DNA from: Azospirillum humicireducens
GTDB taxonomy: Bacteria > Pseudomonadota > Alphaproteobacteria > Azospirillales > Azospirillaceae
Assembly: GCF_001639105.2 (NCBI RefSeq)
Contig: NZ_CP028903.1
Location: forward strand, 616,717 to 664,077
DNA length: 47,361 bases
Reading direction: 5' to 3'
A model generated the notes under the pieces. It did no database searches. It worked only from the letters and a program-made list of their open reading frames with translations, and was not told the origin of the DNA. This document shows positions 1 to 6,774 of the stretch, piece after piece (the first letter of the stretch is position 1; each line of letters opens with the position of its first letter). A program made the translations under genes and the position numbers.

Positions 1-102
1 CGTCGACAGGATGTTCTGTTTCTTGTTGATCTGTTCCTGCGTGCTCTGCAGTTGCAGCAGGTTCGTCCGCATCGAGGACGAGAGGGTAACATTGCCAGCC
101 AT
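1..102 (-). CDS. Flagellin, N-terminal fragment (cut by window edge)
   Basis: The 34 codons visible on the minus strand encode a typical flagellin N-terminus: a short Ser/Thr-rich start, then an amphipathic helix with an RTNLLQLQSTQ core and the INKKQNILSTG-like segment, cut just before the Gly. In the family this is the D0 helix that packs in the filament core and also carries the export information. The ATG is preceded by a strong AAAGGAG Shine-Dalgarno at 113-119 with about 8 nt spacing. The gene is transcribed away from the glycan-synthesis operon that lies directly upstream, which suggests that its product is the glycan acceptor (inference). Whether it is polar or lateral flagellin cannot be told from 34 residues. 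Confidence 0.8.
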   Translation of the reverse strand, partial: MAGNVTLSSSMRTNLLQLQSTQEQINKKQNILST

Positions 103-153
103 GGCGGCCACTCCTTTGGAGGATCGATGTCCGGCGGCCCATCTCTTTGGAGG
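100..153 (-). promoter_or_regulatory. Flagellin translation-initiation region with repeated leader and possible SD-sequestering stem
   Basis: On the minus strand the leader contains CTCCAAAGGAG, so a CCTCC anti-Shine-Dalgarno sits three bases before the AAGGAG that should start flagellin translation. A second, imperfect copy of the same block (CCTCCAAAGAG followed by ATGGGCCGCC) lies 31 bp upstream, at about 132-153. The two copies share roughly 20 of 27 positions. A hairpin here could reduce ribosome access. Flagellin mRNA leaders are translationally controlled in Caulobacter (FlbT), but a link to that is inference. Confidence 0.4.
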
Positions 154-197
154 TGCCGATTACCGGAAGGGGACTAATTCCCCCGCCAAAGGGGTAG

Positions 198-213
198 GCA
201 AGAAGCGGGCCAG
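198..213 (-). promoter_or_regulatory. Probable sigma-54 promoter of flagellin
   Basis: Read on the minus strand, the site is CTGGCCCGCTTCTTGC. This matches the sigma-54 consensus TGGCACG-N4-TTGC with a single mismatch (A to C) and correct spacing between the GG and GC elements. Transcription would begin near 186-188, leaving a leader of about 85 nt before the flagellin ATG. Sigma-54 control of flagellin genes is common in alphaproteobacteria. The palindrome array 55-140 bp upstream sits where an enhancer-binding activator is expected. Confidence 0.6.
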
Positions 214-266
214 TTCAAATTTGCCGGGTTTCCTTGGTAATCCGTGCCGGTGGGCAGAATAGCACC

Positions 267-341
267 CGGCAAAATTTGCCGATCTCCCGGCAGAATCTGC
301 CGGTCAGACGGCAGGGCTTGCCGGGGCGGCAGAATCTGCCG
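267..341. promoter_or_regulatory. Array of four CGGCA-N5-TGCCG palindromes (candidate enhancer sites)
   Basis: Four 15-bp palindromes stand at 267-281 (CGGCAAAATTTGCCG), 288-302 (CGGCAGAATCTGCCG), 309-323 (CGGCAGGGCTTGCCG) and 327-341 (identical to the second). Start-to-start distances are 21, 21 and 18 bp, close to two helical turns, so all would face the same side of the DNA. From memory they resemble the ftr enhancers bound by FlbD in Caulobacter. The last two overlap the 3' coding end of the ketoacyl synthase gene. Confidence 0.6.
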
Positions 342-1362
342 GGTATTTCCTGCCGGCAAGGACAACCGTTTCGCACATCGCGAGCGGCCCGACGGCAAGT
401 GCGGCACTGCCCCAGGACCATCCGACGCCGAAGCCCGACAACAGCAGACGGCGCGTTCCGGCCGAAAGCGGCGCCGCAAGCGCACCGGCGATCGCCAGCG
501 GGATGGAGGCGGAACTGGTGTTGCCGACATCCCGCAACGCCAGCACCGTGCGGTCGGCCGACACGCCCAGCTTCTGGCCGAGATGGCGGATCATCTGGGC
601 ATTGGCCTGATGCAGGACGAGATGGTCGACCGTCTCCATCGTCCAGCCGGCGGCGTCGAGCGCAGCCCGCAAACTGCCGGGCACCTCGCGCAGGGTGAAG
701 GCGAAGACCTGGGTTCCATCCATGAACAAGCGCGCCGCCCGGTCGGGATGGCGCATCGCCCCGCCCTCCGCTGTCAGGTACGGGGCGCCGGCACCGTCGC
801 TGCCGAGGTCGAACGCCATCGGCGCCGCGGTGCCGTCCAGTTCCAGAGCGGTCGCCGCGGCGGCGTCGCCGAACAGCGGCGCCACCGTCCGGTCATCCGG
901 ATCGACCAGACGCGACGTGGTATCGCCGACCAGCAGAAGCGCCCGCCGCCCGGCTGCCTTCAGCAGTCCCGCCGCGGTCCACAGGCCATAGACGAAGCCG
1001 GAGCAGCCATGGGTGAGATCCAGCACGGCGGCTCCCTTCCGCAGCCCCAGCCGCCGGTGCAGCAGCGAGGCCGTGCCCGGAAGCGTGTGGTCGTGGGTCT
1101 GGGTCACCAGGACCAGCAGGTCGATGCTGCCGGGCTCCCAGCCGAGCCCGTCGAGCAGACGGCGCGCCGCGGCTTCGGCCAGATCGCTGGTGCATTGGCC
1201 GGGGGCGGCGATCCGCCGCTCCTCGATGCCGGTGGCGGCGGCGATCCTGCGCGCCGCATCCTCGCCGAAGCGGCGGGCCAGATCCCCGGCCGTCTCGCGC
1301 CCTTCCGGCACGCAGCCGACGATGCCGCGCACGCAAACCCCGTCGATCCGGCTGGCGACCAT
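304..1362 (-). CDS. 3-oxoacyl-ACP synthase III-like enzyme (KAS III family)
   Basis: Predicted protein of about 352 residues with the KAS III layout. The active-site Cys lies in THGCSGF, about residue 120 from the chosen start. The His lies in VLHQAN and the Asn in GNTSSAS, completing the Cys-His-Asn triad of decarboxylating condensing enzymes. The family condenses an acyl-CoA or acyl-ACP with malonyl-ACP. I chose the ATG at 1362 because AAAGGGGGG precedes it; a GTG at 1380 is the alternative. It is the last gene of the minus-strand operon. With the reductase and ACPs upstream it could make a short 3-hydroxyacyl group, as proposed for flagellin-glycan islands of Pseudomonas (inference). Its last codons run through the palindrome array upstream of flagellin. 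Confidence 0.85.
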   Translation of the reverse strand: MVASRIDGVCVRGIVGCVPEGRETAGDLARRFGEDAARRIAAATGIEERRIAAPGQCTSDLAEAAARRLLDGLGWEPGSIDLLVLVTQTHDHTLPGTASLLHRRLGLRKGAAVLDLTHGCSGFVYGLWTAAGLLKAAGRRALLLVGDTTSRLVDPDDRTVAPLFGDAAAATALELDGTAAPMAFDLGSDGAGAPYLTAEGGAMRHPDRAARLFMDGTQVFAFTLREVPGSLRAALDAAGWTMETVDHLVLHQANAQMIRHLGQKLGVSADRTVLALRDVGNTSSASIPLAIAGALAAPLSAGTRRLLLSGFGVGWSWGSAALAVGPLAMCETVVLAGRKYPADSAAPASPAV

Positions 1363-1441
1363 TTCCGCCCCCCCTTTCACCCACAGCCATCACACGCGGC
1401 TGTCACACCCGGCCATCCCCCGCGGCCTGACCGGCACCGCC

Positions 1442-2221
1442 TCAGCAGGTGATGCCGCCATCCACCGTAAGGGTCTGCCCCGTGATGAATGCTCCACCGT
1501 CGCCCAGCAGGAACCGGACCGGCGGCACCACGTCCGCCGCGGTGCCGAGCCGGCCGAGCGGCGTGCGCCGCACGATCTGGTCGCGCTGCCCGTCTGACAG
1601 GGTGCCCGACATTTCGGTATCGAGATAGCCCGGCGCCACCGAATTGACGGTGATCGCCCGCCGCCCGACCTCGCGCGCCAGCGCCCGCGTCAGTCCGTCG
1701 AGCCCGGCCTTGGACGCCGAGTAAGCCGCCAGCCCGACATAGCCGCGCTGCCCGATGATGGAGGAGATGTTGACGATGCGCCCTCCCCTGGGACCGGTGC
1801 CCCGCTCGACCAGCTTGGCGCGCAGGAAAGCGCGGGCGGCCTGGAGCGCTCCGGTCAGGTTGGTCTGGATCACCGCCTCGGCATCCACCTCCGGGAAGGT
1901 CGCCAGCACGCCTTCGCGTGCGATCCCGGCATTGTTGACCAGCCCCCACAGCGGCGACGCGGCGCCCCAGGCCACGGCTGCGTCGAAGAAGGCGCGCACG
2001 TCGTCGCCGTCGCCGATGCGGCAGGACCGCCAGAACAGGTCGGGGCCGGCCAGCCGCTCCAGCGCTTCGGAGGACGAACGGCTGCAGGTGGACACCCGGT
2101 AGCCGTCGGCCAGCAGCGCCTCCACGAGCGCAAGGCCGAGACCTCGGCTTCCCCCGGTGACGATGACGTGACGCTTCGGTTCCTCGGCTGCGGATGCGGC
2201 TGCGGCTGCGGGCGCGGTCAT
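1442..2221 (-). CDS. FabG-like 3-oxoacyl-ACP reductase (short-chain dehydrogenase)
   Basis: A classical short-chain dehydrogenase of 259 residues. It has the nucleotide-binding TGGSRGLG at 22-29, NNAG at 96-99, catalytic Ser154, and YSASK at 167-171 with the catalytic Tyr and Lys. The PGYLDTEM stretch after the active site and a C-terminal TVDGG are typical of FabG. The first 14 residues are an Ala-rich extension before the Rossmann core. The start ATG overlaps the stop of the upstream ligase gene (ATGA), so the two are probably translationally coupled. Given its neighbours, the likely substrate is the 3-oxoacyl-ACP made by the adjacent KAS III enzyme, giving a 3-hydroxyacyl-ACP. A direct sugar substrate cannot be excluded. 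Confidence 0.88.
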   Translation of the reverse strand: MTAPAAAAASAAEEPKRHVIVTGGSRGLGLALVEALLADGYRVSTCSRSSSEALERLAGPDLFWRSCRIGDGDDVRAFFDAAVAWGAASPLWGLVNNAGIAREGVLATFPEVDAEAVIQTNLTGALQAARAFLRAKLVERGTGPRGGRIVNISSIIGQRGYVGLAAYSASKAGLDGLTRALAREVGRRAITVNSVAPGYLDTEMSGTLSDGQRDQIVRRTPLGRLGTAADVVPPVRFLLGDGGAFITGQTLTVDGGITC

Positions 2222-3420
2222 GCGGCTCCCTTTCGGCTTTTCTTGCCCGCCGCACTCAGCGGGATATGGTCGGCGAAGGTCAGGGCGCGCGGTCGCGCGG
2301 CCGGAGGCAGGTCTGCGGTCGCGGCACGCAGGGCGACGCGCAGGACCTCCAAGTCGGAGCCCGCCGCCGGCACGATGGTGGCGGTCAGGAGGTGTCCGGT
2401 GATCGGGCTCGGCAACGCCGACACCGCGGCTTCGGCCACTCCGCCGACCGCCAGCAACAGGCGCTCCACCGCTTCCGGCGAGACCTTCACCCCGCCGACA
2501 TTGACCAGCCCGTCCAGCCGGCCGGCGAACAGCAGCCGGTCGCCCTGCCGCTCCACCAGATCGCCGGTGGACAGCCAGCCGTCCGCATCGGCGATCCCCG
2601 GTGCCGCACGCGGACTGCGCACCTCGAGCACGCCGTCGACGATGCGCAGGGAAAGCCCGTCCGGCGCGTCGTCCAGCCAGGCCGCCGGGAAGCCGGCGCG
2701 GCCGTCGGCGACGGCGAACAGCGCCCCCGCCTCGGTCGAGGCGTAGATATGCCGCAGGCGGGCGCCGGGAAACCGTTCCGCCAGCCGGTCGAGCAGAGGC
2801 TGGTCCGCCGCCTCCCCGCCCAGCGTCACCGCACGGAGCGGCAACCCGGCGTCGCCCAGCGCCATCAGGAAGGCACGCCAGAAGCTCGGCGTACCGCTGA
2901 CATGGGTCACGGCATGGCGACGCGCAGCCTCCGCCAGACCGGCGATGCCGCCACCACCGGAAGCGCCTCCAGGCACGGCGACCAGTTGCGCGCCCGCCGC
3001 CGCCGCGGTCAGCATCACCTGCAGGCCGGCGAAGGCCCCCGGATCGTAGGTCAGCAGCCAGCGCGCCCCCTCCTCCTCCACGCCGCGCAGCCGGCCGCGC
3101 AGCCGGTCGAACTCATGGCGCAGGCGTTTGGGCGTCCCGGTGGTCCCGGAGCTTTCCAGCGTGACGGAAAACCCCTGCCCCTGCCCCTGCCCTTGCCCCG
3201 GCTGCCATCCGCCGGGATCCGCCGCGCCGCGGGCCAGCAGCAGCCCCTGTCCCGCCGCCTCGGCGGCGGCCAGCGCCGCCAGCACGCGCGACGGCCGGTC
3301 GGCCAACACCACGCCGCCGGCCGGCACCGCCAGCCCGGCCAGCTCCGGCCAGCCGAAAAGGTCCTCCCCCTCGATCAGGCGGAAGGCGGGATGGATCCAG
3401 GCGGGGCGGCACCCGGTCAT
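2218..3420 (-). CDS. AMP-dependent acyl ligase, short form
   Basis: An adenylate-forming enzyme of 400 residues, about 100 shorter than usual acyl-CoA ligases; the N-terminal subdomain is reduced. Core motifs are SSGTTGTPK (90-98), YASTEAG, STGDL, FAGRLDGLVNVGG, and PLSAAGKKSRK at the C-terminus with the catalytic Lys region. A (Gly-Gln) run at about 75-83, encoded by a CCCCTG hexamer repeat, lies just before the ATP-binding motif. The family activates a carboxylic acid as acyl-AMP and passes it to CoA or an ACP phosphopantetheine. Start and stop overlap both neighbours by ATGA, so it belongs to a coupled operon beside an ACP. ACP loading is therefore the most likely role (inference); the acid is unknown. 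Confidence 0.82.
   Translation of the reverse strand: MTGCRPAWIHPAFRLIEGEDLFGWPELAGLAVPAGGVVLADRPSRVLAALAAAEAAGQGLLLARGAADPGGWQPGQGQGQGQGFSVTLESSGTTGTPKRLRHEFDRLRGRLRGVEEEGARWLLTYDPGAFAGLQVMLTAAAAGAQLVAVPGGASGGGGIAGLAEAARRHAVTHVSGTPSFWRAFLMALGDAGLPLRAVTLGGEAADQPLLDRLAERFPGARLRHIYASTEAGALFAVADGRAGFPAAWLDDAPDGLSLRIVDGVLEVRSPRAAPGIADADGWLSTGDLVERQGDRLLFAGRLDGLVNVGGVKVSPEAVERLLLAVGGVAEAAVSALPSPITGHLLTATIVPAAGSDLEVLRVALRAATADLPPAARPRALTFADHIPLSAAGKKSRKGAA
3172..3201. repeat. CCCCTG hexanucleotide microsatellite inside the ligase gene
   Basis: Three perfect CCCCTG units (3172-3189) are followed by CCCTTG and CCCCGG. On the minus strand they encode alternating Gly and Gln. Unit gain or loss would keep frame and only change linker length. 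Confidence 0.8.
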
Positions 3421-3680
3421 GCCGGGACGGTGTAGAGGGCGGCCAATTCTCCGACCGTGGTGAACTGGCGGAAACCGTCGCGGAAGGGATCCTGGCCGGT
3501 CCGCTGCTCCAGCACCACCAGCAGAGTCGCAAGATCGAGGGAGTCGATCGGCAGGCCGCCGTCAAGGAACCGGCTGTCGGCGGTCAGCGGCGGCAGCACC
3601 TCTCCCTTGTCGGCGGCGATGCGGCCGAGCTCCTCGGCAATGAGGGCGAAGATGGGGCTGGGGGCGGGATGGTGGCTCAT
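3417..3680 (-). CDS. Acyl carrier protein (first of two in the flagellin-side operon)
   Basis: A small acidic protein of 87 residues with the phosphopantetheine site in PIDSLDL, Ser47, followed by the amphipathic helix LATLLVVLEQRTG typical of carrier domains. I chose the ATG at 3680 because it gives a normal ACP N-terminus; an ATG at 3707 would overlap the upstream hydrolase gene by 20 nt. Neither has an outstanding Shine-Dalgarno. The stop overlaps the ligase start by ATGA. The carrier probably holds the acyl chain activated by the ligase or built by the KAS III and reductase pair. A second ACP lies two genes upstream, so two different acyl intermediates may be carried. Confidence 0.85.
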   Translation of the reverse strand: MSHHPAPSPIFALIAEELGRIAADKGEVLPPLTADSRFLDGGLPIDSLDLATLLVVLEQRTGQDPFRDGFRQFTTVGELAALYTVPA

Positions 3681-3687
3681 GGGATGG

Positions 3688-4536
3688 TCAGCTCTGGCTA
3701 TGGGCATCGTCGCAACCGTCCAGAAAGGCCCGGATGGCGGCAGTCACCGGACTGGCGGCCTCGATGTGCGGCAGATGTCCGGCGCCGTCGAAAATCCGGA
3801 ACGGGGCACCCGGCGGCAGCCGGTCGGCGGGCGGCAGCGGGATGATCCGGTCGGCCCGCCCCCACAGGACCTGGATCGGCATCGGATAGGCGCTCCACTC
3901 CACCGGAGGGCCGCCGTCGGCATGGATCGCGAAGGAAACATCGATGATCCGCTCCAGCCCCGCCCGGCGAACCGGGTCGGCGCCCTGGGCGTGCAGCACC
4001 TCGCCGAAGCGCGGGATCAGCGGCGACGGACCGGCGAACAGACGGGCCGCACAGTCCCGTCCCTCTTCAACGCCGGCCGGCGCGATTGCCCGCCTGAGGA
4101 AGCCGAGGTCGAAGGGCGTTCCCAGGCCGGCGCTGGACAGAAGGGTCAGGCTCGCCACCCGCTCCGGCGCCAGCAGGGCAAGTTCGCGCCCGACGTAACC
4201 GCCCATCGAATGGCCGATCACATGCACCCGCGGCAGTTCCAGCGCATCGAGGAATTCGAGCAGCCAGGGGGCGAAGTCGGACACCCGGCCGCTGCCGACA
4301 TCGGGGGTGGAGCCGCCATGGCCCGGCAGATCCACCGCGACCGCACGCCGCCGCAACGACAGGGCCGACAGGTTGAACTGCCAGGTCAGCCGATCGCCGG
4401 CGAAGCCGTGCAGAAGCAGGACGGGCACGCCGCCGCTGCCCACCGACAGGTAGGCCGCCGGACCGCCGGCGACGGTGGCGACACCGGCGCGCAGGCGGCT
4501 GCCTTCCGAAACAGGCTTGGAAACAGTCCTGGGCAC
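3688..4536 (-). CDS. Alpha/beta-hydrolase fold protein
   Basis: A protein of 282 residues with a complete alpha/beta-hydrolase triad: the nucleophile in GHSMGG (Ser110), Asp229 in WGRADRIIP, and His254 in GAGHLPHIE. The HGF motif at 43-45 supplies the oxyanion hole. No signal peptide is seen, so it acts in the cytoplasm. It begins with GTG 3 nt after the stop of the upstream ACP gene. In an operon with ACPs and a condensing enzyme it may release or transfer the acyl group (thioesterase or acyltransferase), but sequence alone cannot separate these from an esterase. The start codon is a weak call, with no clear ribosome-binding site. Confidence 0.8.
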   Translation of the reverse strand: MPRTVSKPVSEGSRLRAGVATVAGGPAAYLSVGSGGVPVLLLHGFAGDRLTWQFNLSALSLRRRAVAVDLPGHGGSTPDVGSGRVSDFAPWLLEFLDALELPRVHVIGHSMGGYVGRELALLAPERVASLTLLSSAGLGTPFDLGFLRRAIAPAGVEEGRDCAARLFAGPSPLIPRFGEVLHAQGADPVRRAGLERIIDVSFAIHADGGPPVEWSAYPMPIQVLWGRADRIIPLPPADRLPPGAPFRIFDGAGHLPHIEAASPVTAAIRAFLDGCDDAHSQS

Positions 4537-4539
4537 CGG

Positions 4540-4773
4540 TCAGGCCGCGACCGGGGCACCCGCCAGGGCCAGCAGATCGGCGACGGTCTTGGCCTTGGCC
4601 AGCTTCTCGCCTTCCACCACCACGCCGGTCTTCTCGTCGACGAGCGCGATGAAGCTGATGACGGCCAGCGAATCCCAGGCGTCAAGCGATTCCAGAGCCT
4701 CGTCGCCGGTCAGCGTGCCGGGATCCAGTTCAAGCATCTCGTCAAGAGCGAGCAGGAAGTCTTTGCGATCCAT
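4540..4773 (-). CDS. Acyl carrier protein (second)
   Basis: A 77-residue carrier protein with the phosphopantetheine Ser35 in AWDSLAVISF and a following acidic helix. An AAGGAG Shine-Dalgarno precedes the ATG by 8 nt, so the start is secure. It differs clearly from the ACP at 3417-3680, with a WDSL rather than IDSL site, so this is not a recent duplication. Position between the cytidylyltransferase and the hydrolase places it in the same minus-strand operon. It probably presents an acyl group for decoration of the nonulosonic sugar (inference). Confidence 0.88.
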   Translation of the reverse strand: MDRKDFLLALDEMLELDPGTLTGDEALESLDAWDSLAVISFIALVDEKTGVVVEGEKLAKAKTVADLLALAGAPVAA

Positions 4774-4870
4774 AGGCTGATCTCCTTGATGGGCCTCGTG
4801 AAGCCGGACCGGTGGGGTCCGATCGACCGGCCCTCTTTATCCGGATGGGCCACCGGACGGGCGCGTCTCG

Positions 4871-5617
4871 TCAGTGCAGCGACTTTTGCCGGACCGAACG
4901 GTTGATGTCCATCCAATCGGGGTGGTCGCGAAGCAGTTTGCAACAATCCTGCCATCCGAAGGCGGGATTGAAGGGCAACAGAGCCTCGATCAGACGGCGC
5001 ACCAGCTCGTAATCGGCAGGCTCGTCCACGCACCAGCGCTGATCGGGCGGCTCGACCGGTTCGAGCGGCGCAAGAGCGGTCCCCAGCCGGAAACGCTCCG
5101 GACGGCGGTAGATGTAGGGGGTGACATGCTCCCGCTCGGCCGGATCGGCGGCGCTCGCCGCAGCCTCGTCCAGAAGGCGGCGCGGGAAGATCTCCGCATC
5201 CAGGCCGCGCGGATACCGGGTGCTGTCGATCGACAGATAGTCCAGCGACGGATCGTCGCGGAAGGCGGCGATGAGGCGGCCGACCAGCACCGGATCGATC
5301 AGCGGACAGTCGGCGGTGACCCGAACCACCAGATCCGCCTGCGCCGCAGCCGCAGCACCGGCGAATCGGCCCAGCACATCCTGCTCGTCTCCGCGGAAAA
5401 CGGGAATGCCGAGGCTTTCGGCGCACTCCACCACCGGGTCGTCGGTGACGTTCACCGTCGTCGCAAGCACCACCGCATCAAGGCCGGGCGTGCGGGACAG
5501 CCGCTCCAGATGAAGGGCCAGCAGCGGCCGCCCGGCGGCGGGCAGCAGCACCTTTCCCGGCAGCCGGGTGGAGGTCATGCGGGCCTGCGAGACGGCAACG
5601 ATGCGCGGCTTATCCAT
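4871..5617 (-). CDS. spsF: CMP-sugar cytidylyltransferase, SpsF/NeuA type
   Basis: A protein of 248 residues of the SpsF cytidylyltransferase family. The N-terminal nucleotide-binding signature reads QARMTSTRLPGKVL, then the mid-domain VRVTADCPLIDP with its metal-binding Asp, and a PRGLDAEIF segment. The family activates 3-deoxy-2-ketoaldonic acids such as nonulosonic acids to their CMP form. The start lies inside the end of the upstream pseudaminic acid synthase-type gene (8-nt overlap) and is preceded by GGGGAGGA, so the two are co-translated. This fits the order synthase, then CMP activation. The exact sugar (pseudaminic, legionaminic or other) is not decided by this protein. Confidence 0.85.
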   Translation of the reverse strand: MDKPRIVAVSQARMTSTRLPGKVLLPAAGRPLLALHLERLSRTPGLDAVVLATTVNVTDDPVVECAESLGIPVFRGDEQDVLGRFAGAAAAAQADLVVRVTADCPLIDPVLVGRLIAAFRDDPSLDYLSIDSTRYPRGLDAEIFPRRLLDEAAASAADPAEREHVTPYIYRRPERFRLGTALAPLEPVEPPDQRWCVDEPADYELVRRLIEALLPFNPAFGWQDCCKLLRDHPDWMDINRSVRQKSLH

Positions 5618-6665
5618 GTGGGTCCTCCCCTCGCGGTGCCAGCATCTCCCAGCCCAGCGGCTCTCCCCGGCGCAAACGGCGGGCGGCGCGGCGGCCCAGC
5701 ACGTCGGGCAGGTGCTTCGGAGCCATGCCGAAGCCGGGGCGGATGGAGCGGATATTGGCGGCGGTCAGCGGCTCCCCCGCCTCCACGTCGGCGACGACAT
5801 AGAGCGAGCGGCGATAGTCACGCCCCCCGGCCTCGCTGGGCTTCACCGTGTAGTCGACGCGGCCCAAGGCGGCGGTCGCCGTGCGCACGGCCTCGGCCAT
5901 CGCCTTGAATTCGGCCGGCTCCAGGGAAAAGGCGCTGTCGACGCCGCCGTCGGCGCGCGACAGGGTGAAGTGCTTTTCGATCACCGTCGCGCCCATCACG
6001 GCGGCGGCGACCGGCACGGCGATGCCCTGGCTGTGGTCGGACAGCCCGGCGGCGATGCCGGCGAAACTCTCCGCAAGATGCGGAATCGTCCGGAGATTGC
6101 AATCCTCCGGCGGAGTGGGATAGCCGCTGACGCAATGCAGCAGGGCCAGTGGCACGTCGCCGGCTGCGGCCACCGCCTCCTCGATCTCGCCCAGCGTCGC
6201 AAGGCCGGTGGACATGATCAGCGGTTTGCCCGACCGCGCGGCGCGGCGGATCAGGGCCAGGTCGATCAGCTCGAAGGACGCGATCTTGAAGGCCGGCGCC
6301 TCCAACTCCTCCAGCAGTTCGACGGCGGTCTCGTCGAAGGGGGAGCTGAAGATGGTCAGCCCCAGCGCCCGTGCCCGTTCGAACAGGGGCACATGCCAGT
6401 CCCACGGGGTGTGGGCCTCGCGGTAGAGGTCGTGCAGGGTGCGCCCGCTCCACAGCCCGCCCTCCAGCCGGAAGCCCGGACCGTCATGGGCGATGGTGAT
6501 GGTGTCGGCGGTGTAGGTCTGCAGCTTGACCGCATCGGCCCCCGCCTCCTTCGCCGCCTCCACCAGCGCCAGGGCGCGGCCGAGGTCGCCGTTGTGGTTC
6601 CCCGACATCTCCGCGATCAGATAGGGCGGATGGCCCTGCCCGATCGGCCGGCCAGCGATGGACAT
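5610..6665 (-). CDS. pseI: Pseudaminic acid synthase-type NeuB family enzyme
   Basis: About 351 residues, the usual length for NeuB/PseI. The N-terminus carries AEMSGNHNGDL and KLQTYTADTIT, which I associate with PseI rather than sialic or legionaminic acid synthases. The barrel contains the expected IEKHFTLSR metal/PEP-site motif, and the C-terminus is an antifreeze-like (SAF) domain with SIRPGFGM. The reaction condenses phosphoenolpyruvate with a 6-carbon amino sugar. The ATG at 6665 is the only start giving a normal N-terminus; its ribosome-binding site is weak. The upstream enzymes PseB, C, H and G are not in the window, so the sugar precursor must be made elsewhere. Confidence 0.85.
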   Translation of the reverse strand: MSIAGRPIGQGHPPYLIAEMSGNHNGDLGRALALVEAAKEAGADAVKLQTYTADTITIAHDGPGFRLEGGLWSGRTLHDLYREAHTPWDWHVPLFERARALGLTIFSSPFDETAVELLEELEAPAFKIASFELIDLALIRRAARSGKPLIMSTGLATLGEIEEAVAAAGDVPLALLHCVSGYPTPPEDCNLRTIPHLAESFAGIAAGLSDHSQGIAVPVAAAVMGATVIEKHFTLSRADGGVDSAFSLEPAEFKAMAEAVRTATAALGRVDYTVKPSEAGGRDYRRSLYVVADVEAGEPLTAANIRSIRPGFGMAPKHLPDVLGRRAARRLRRGEPLGWEMLAPRGEDPHG

Positions 6666-6774
6666 GGAGGGACGGGCTGTCGAGGAACGGGCGGGATCGG
6701 CGTTCGGCAAGGGTCGGCTTTCCAACGGGAAACGGGACGGCTGGATCAGTCTTCCACGAAAACGTGAAGGAAGG

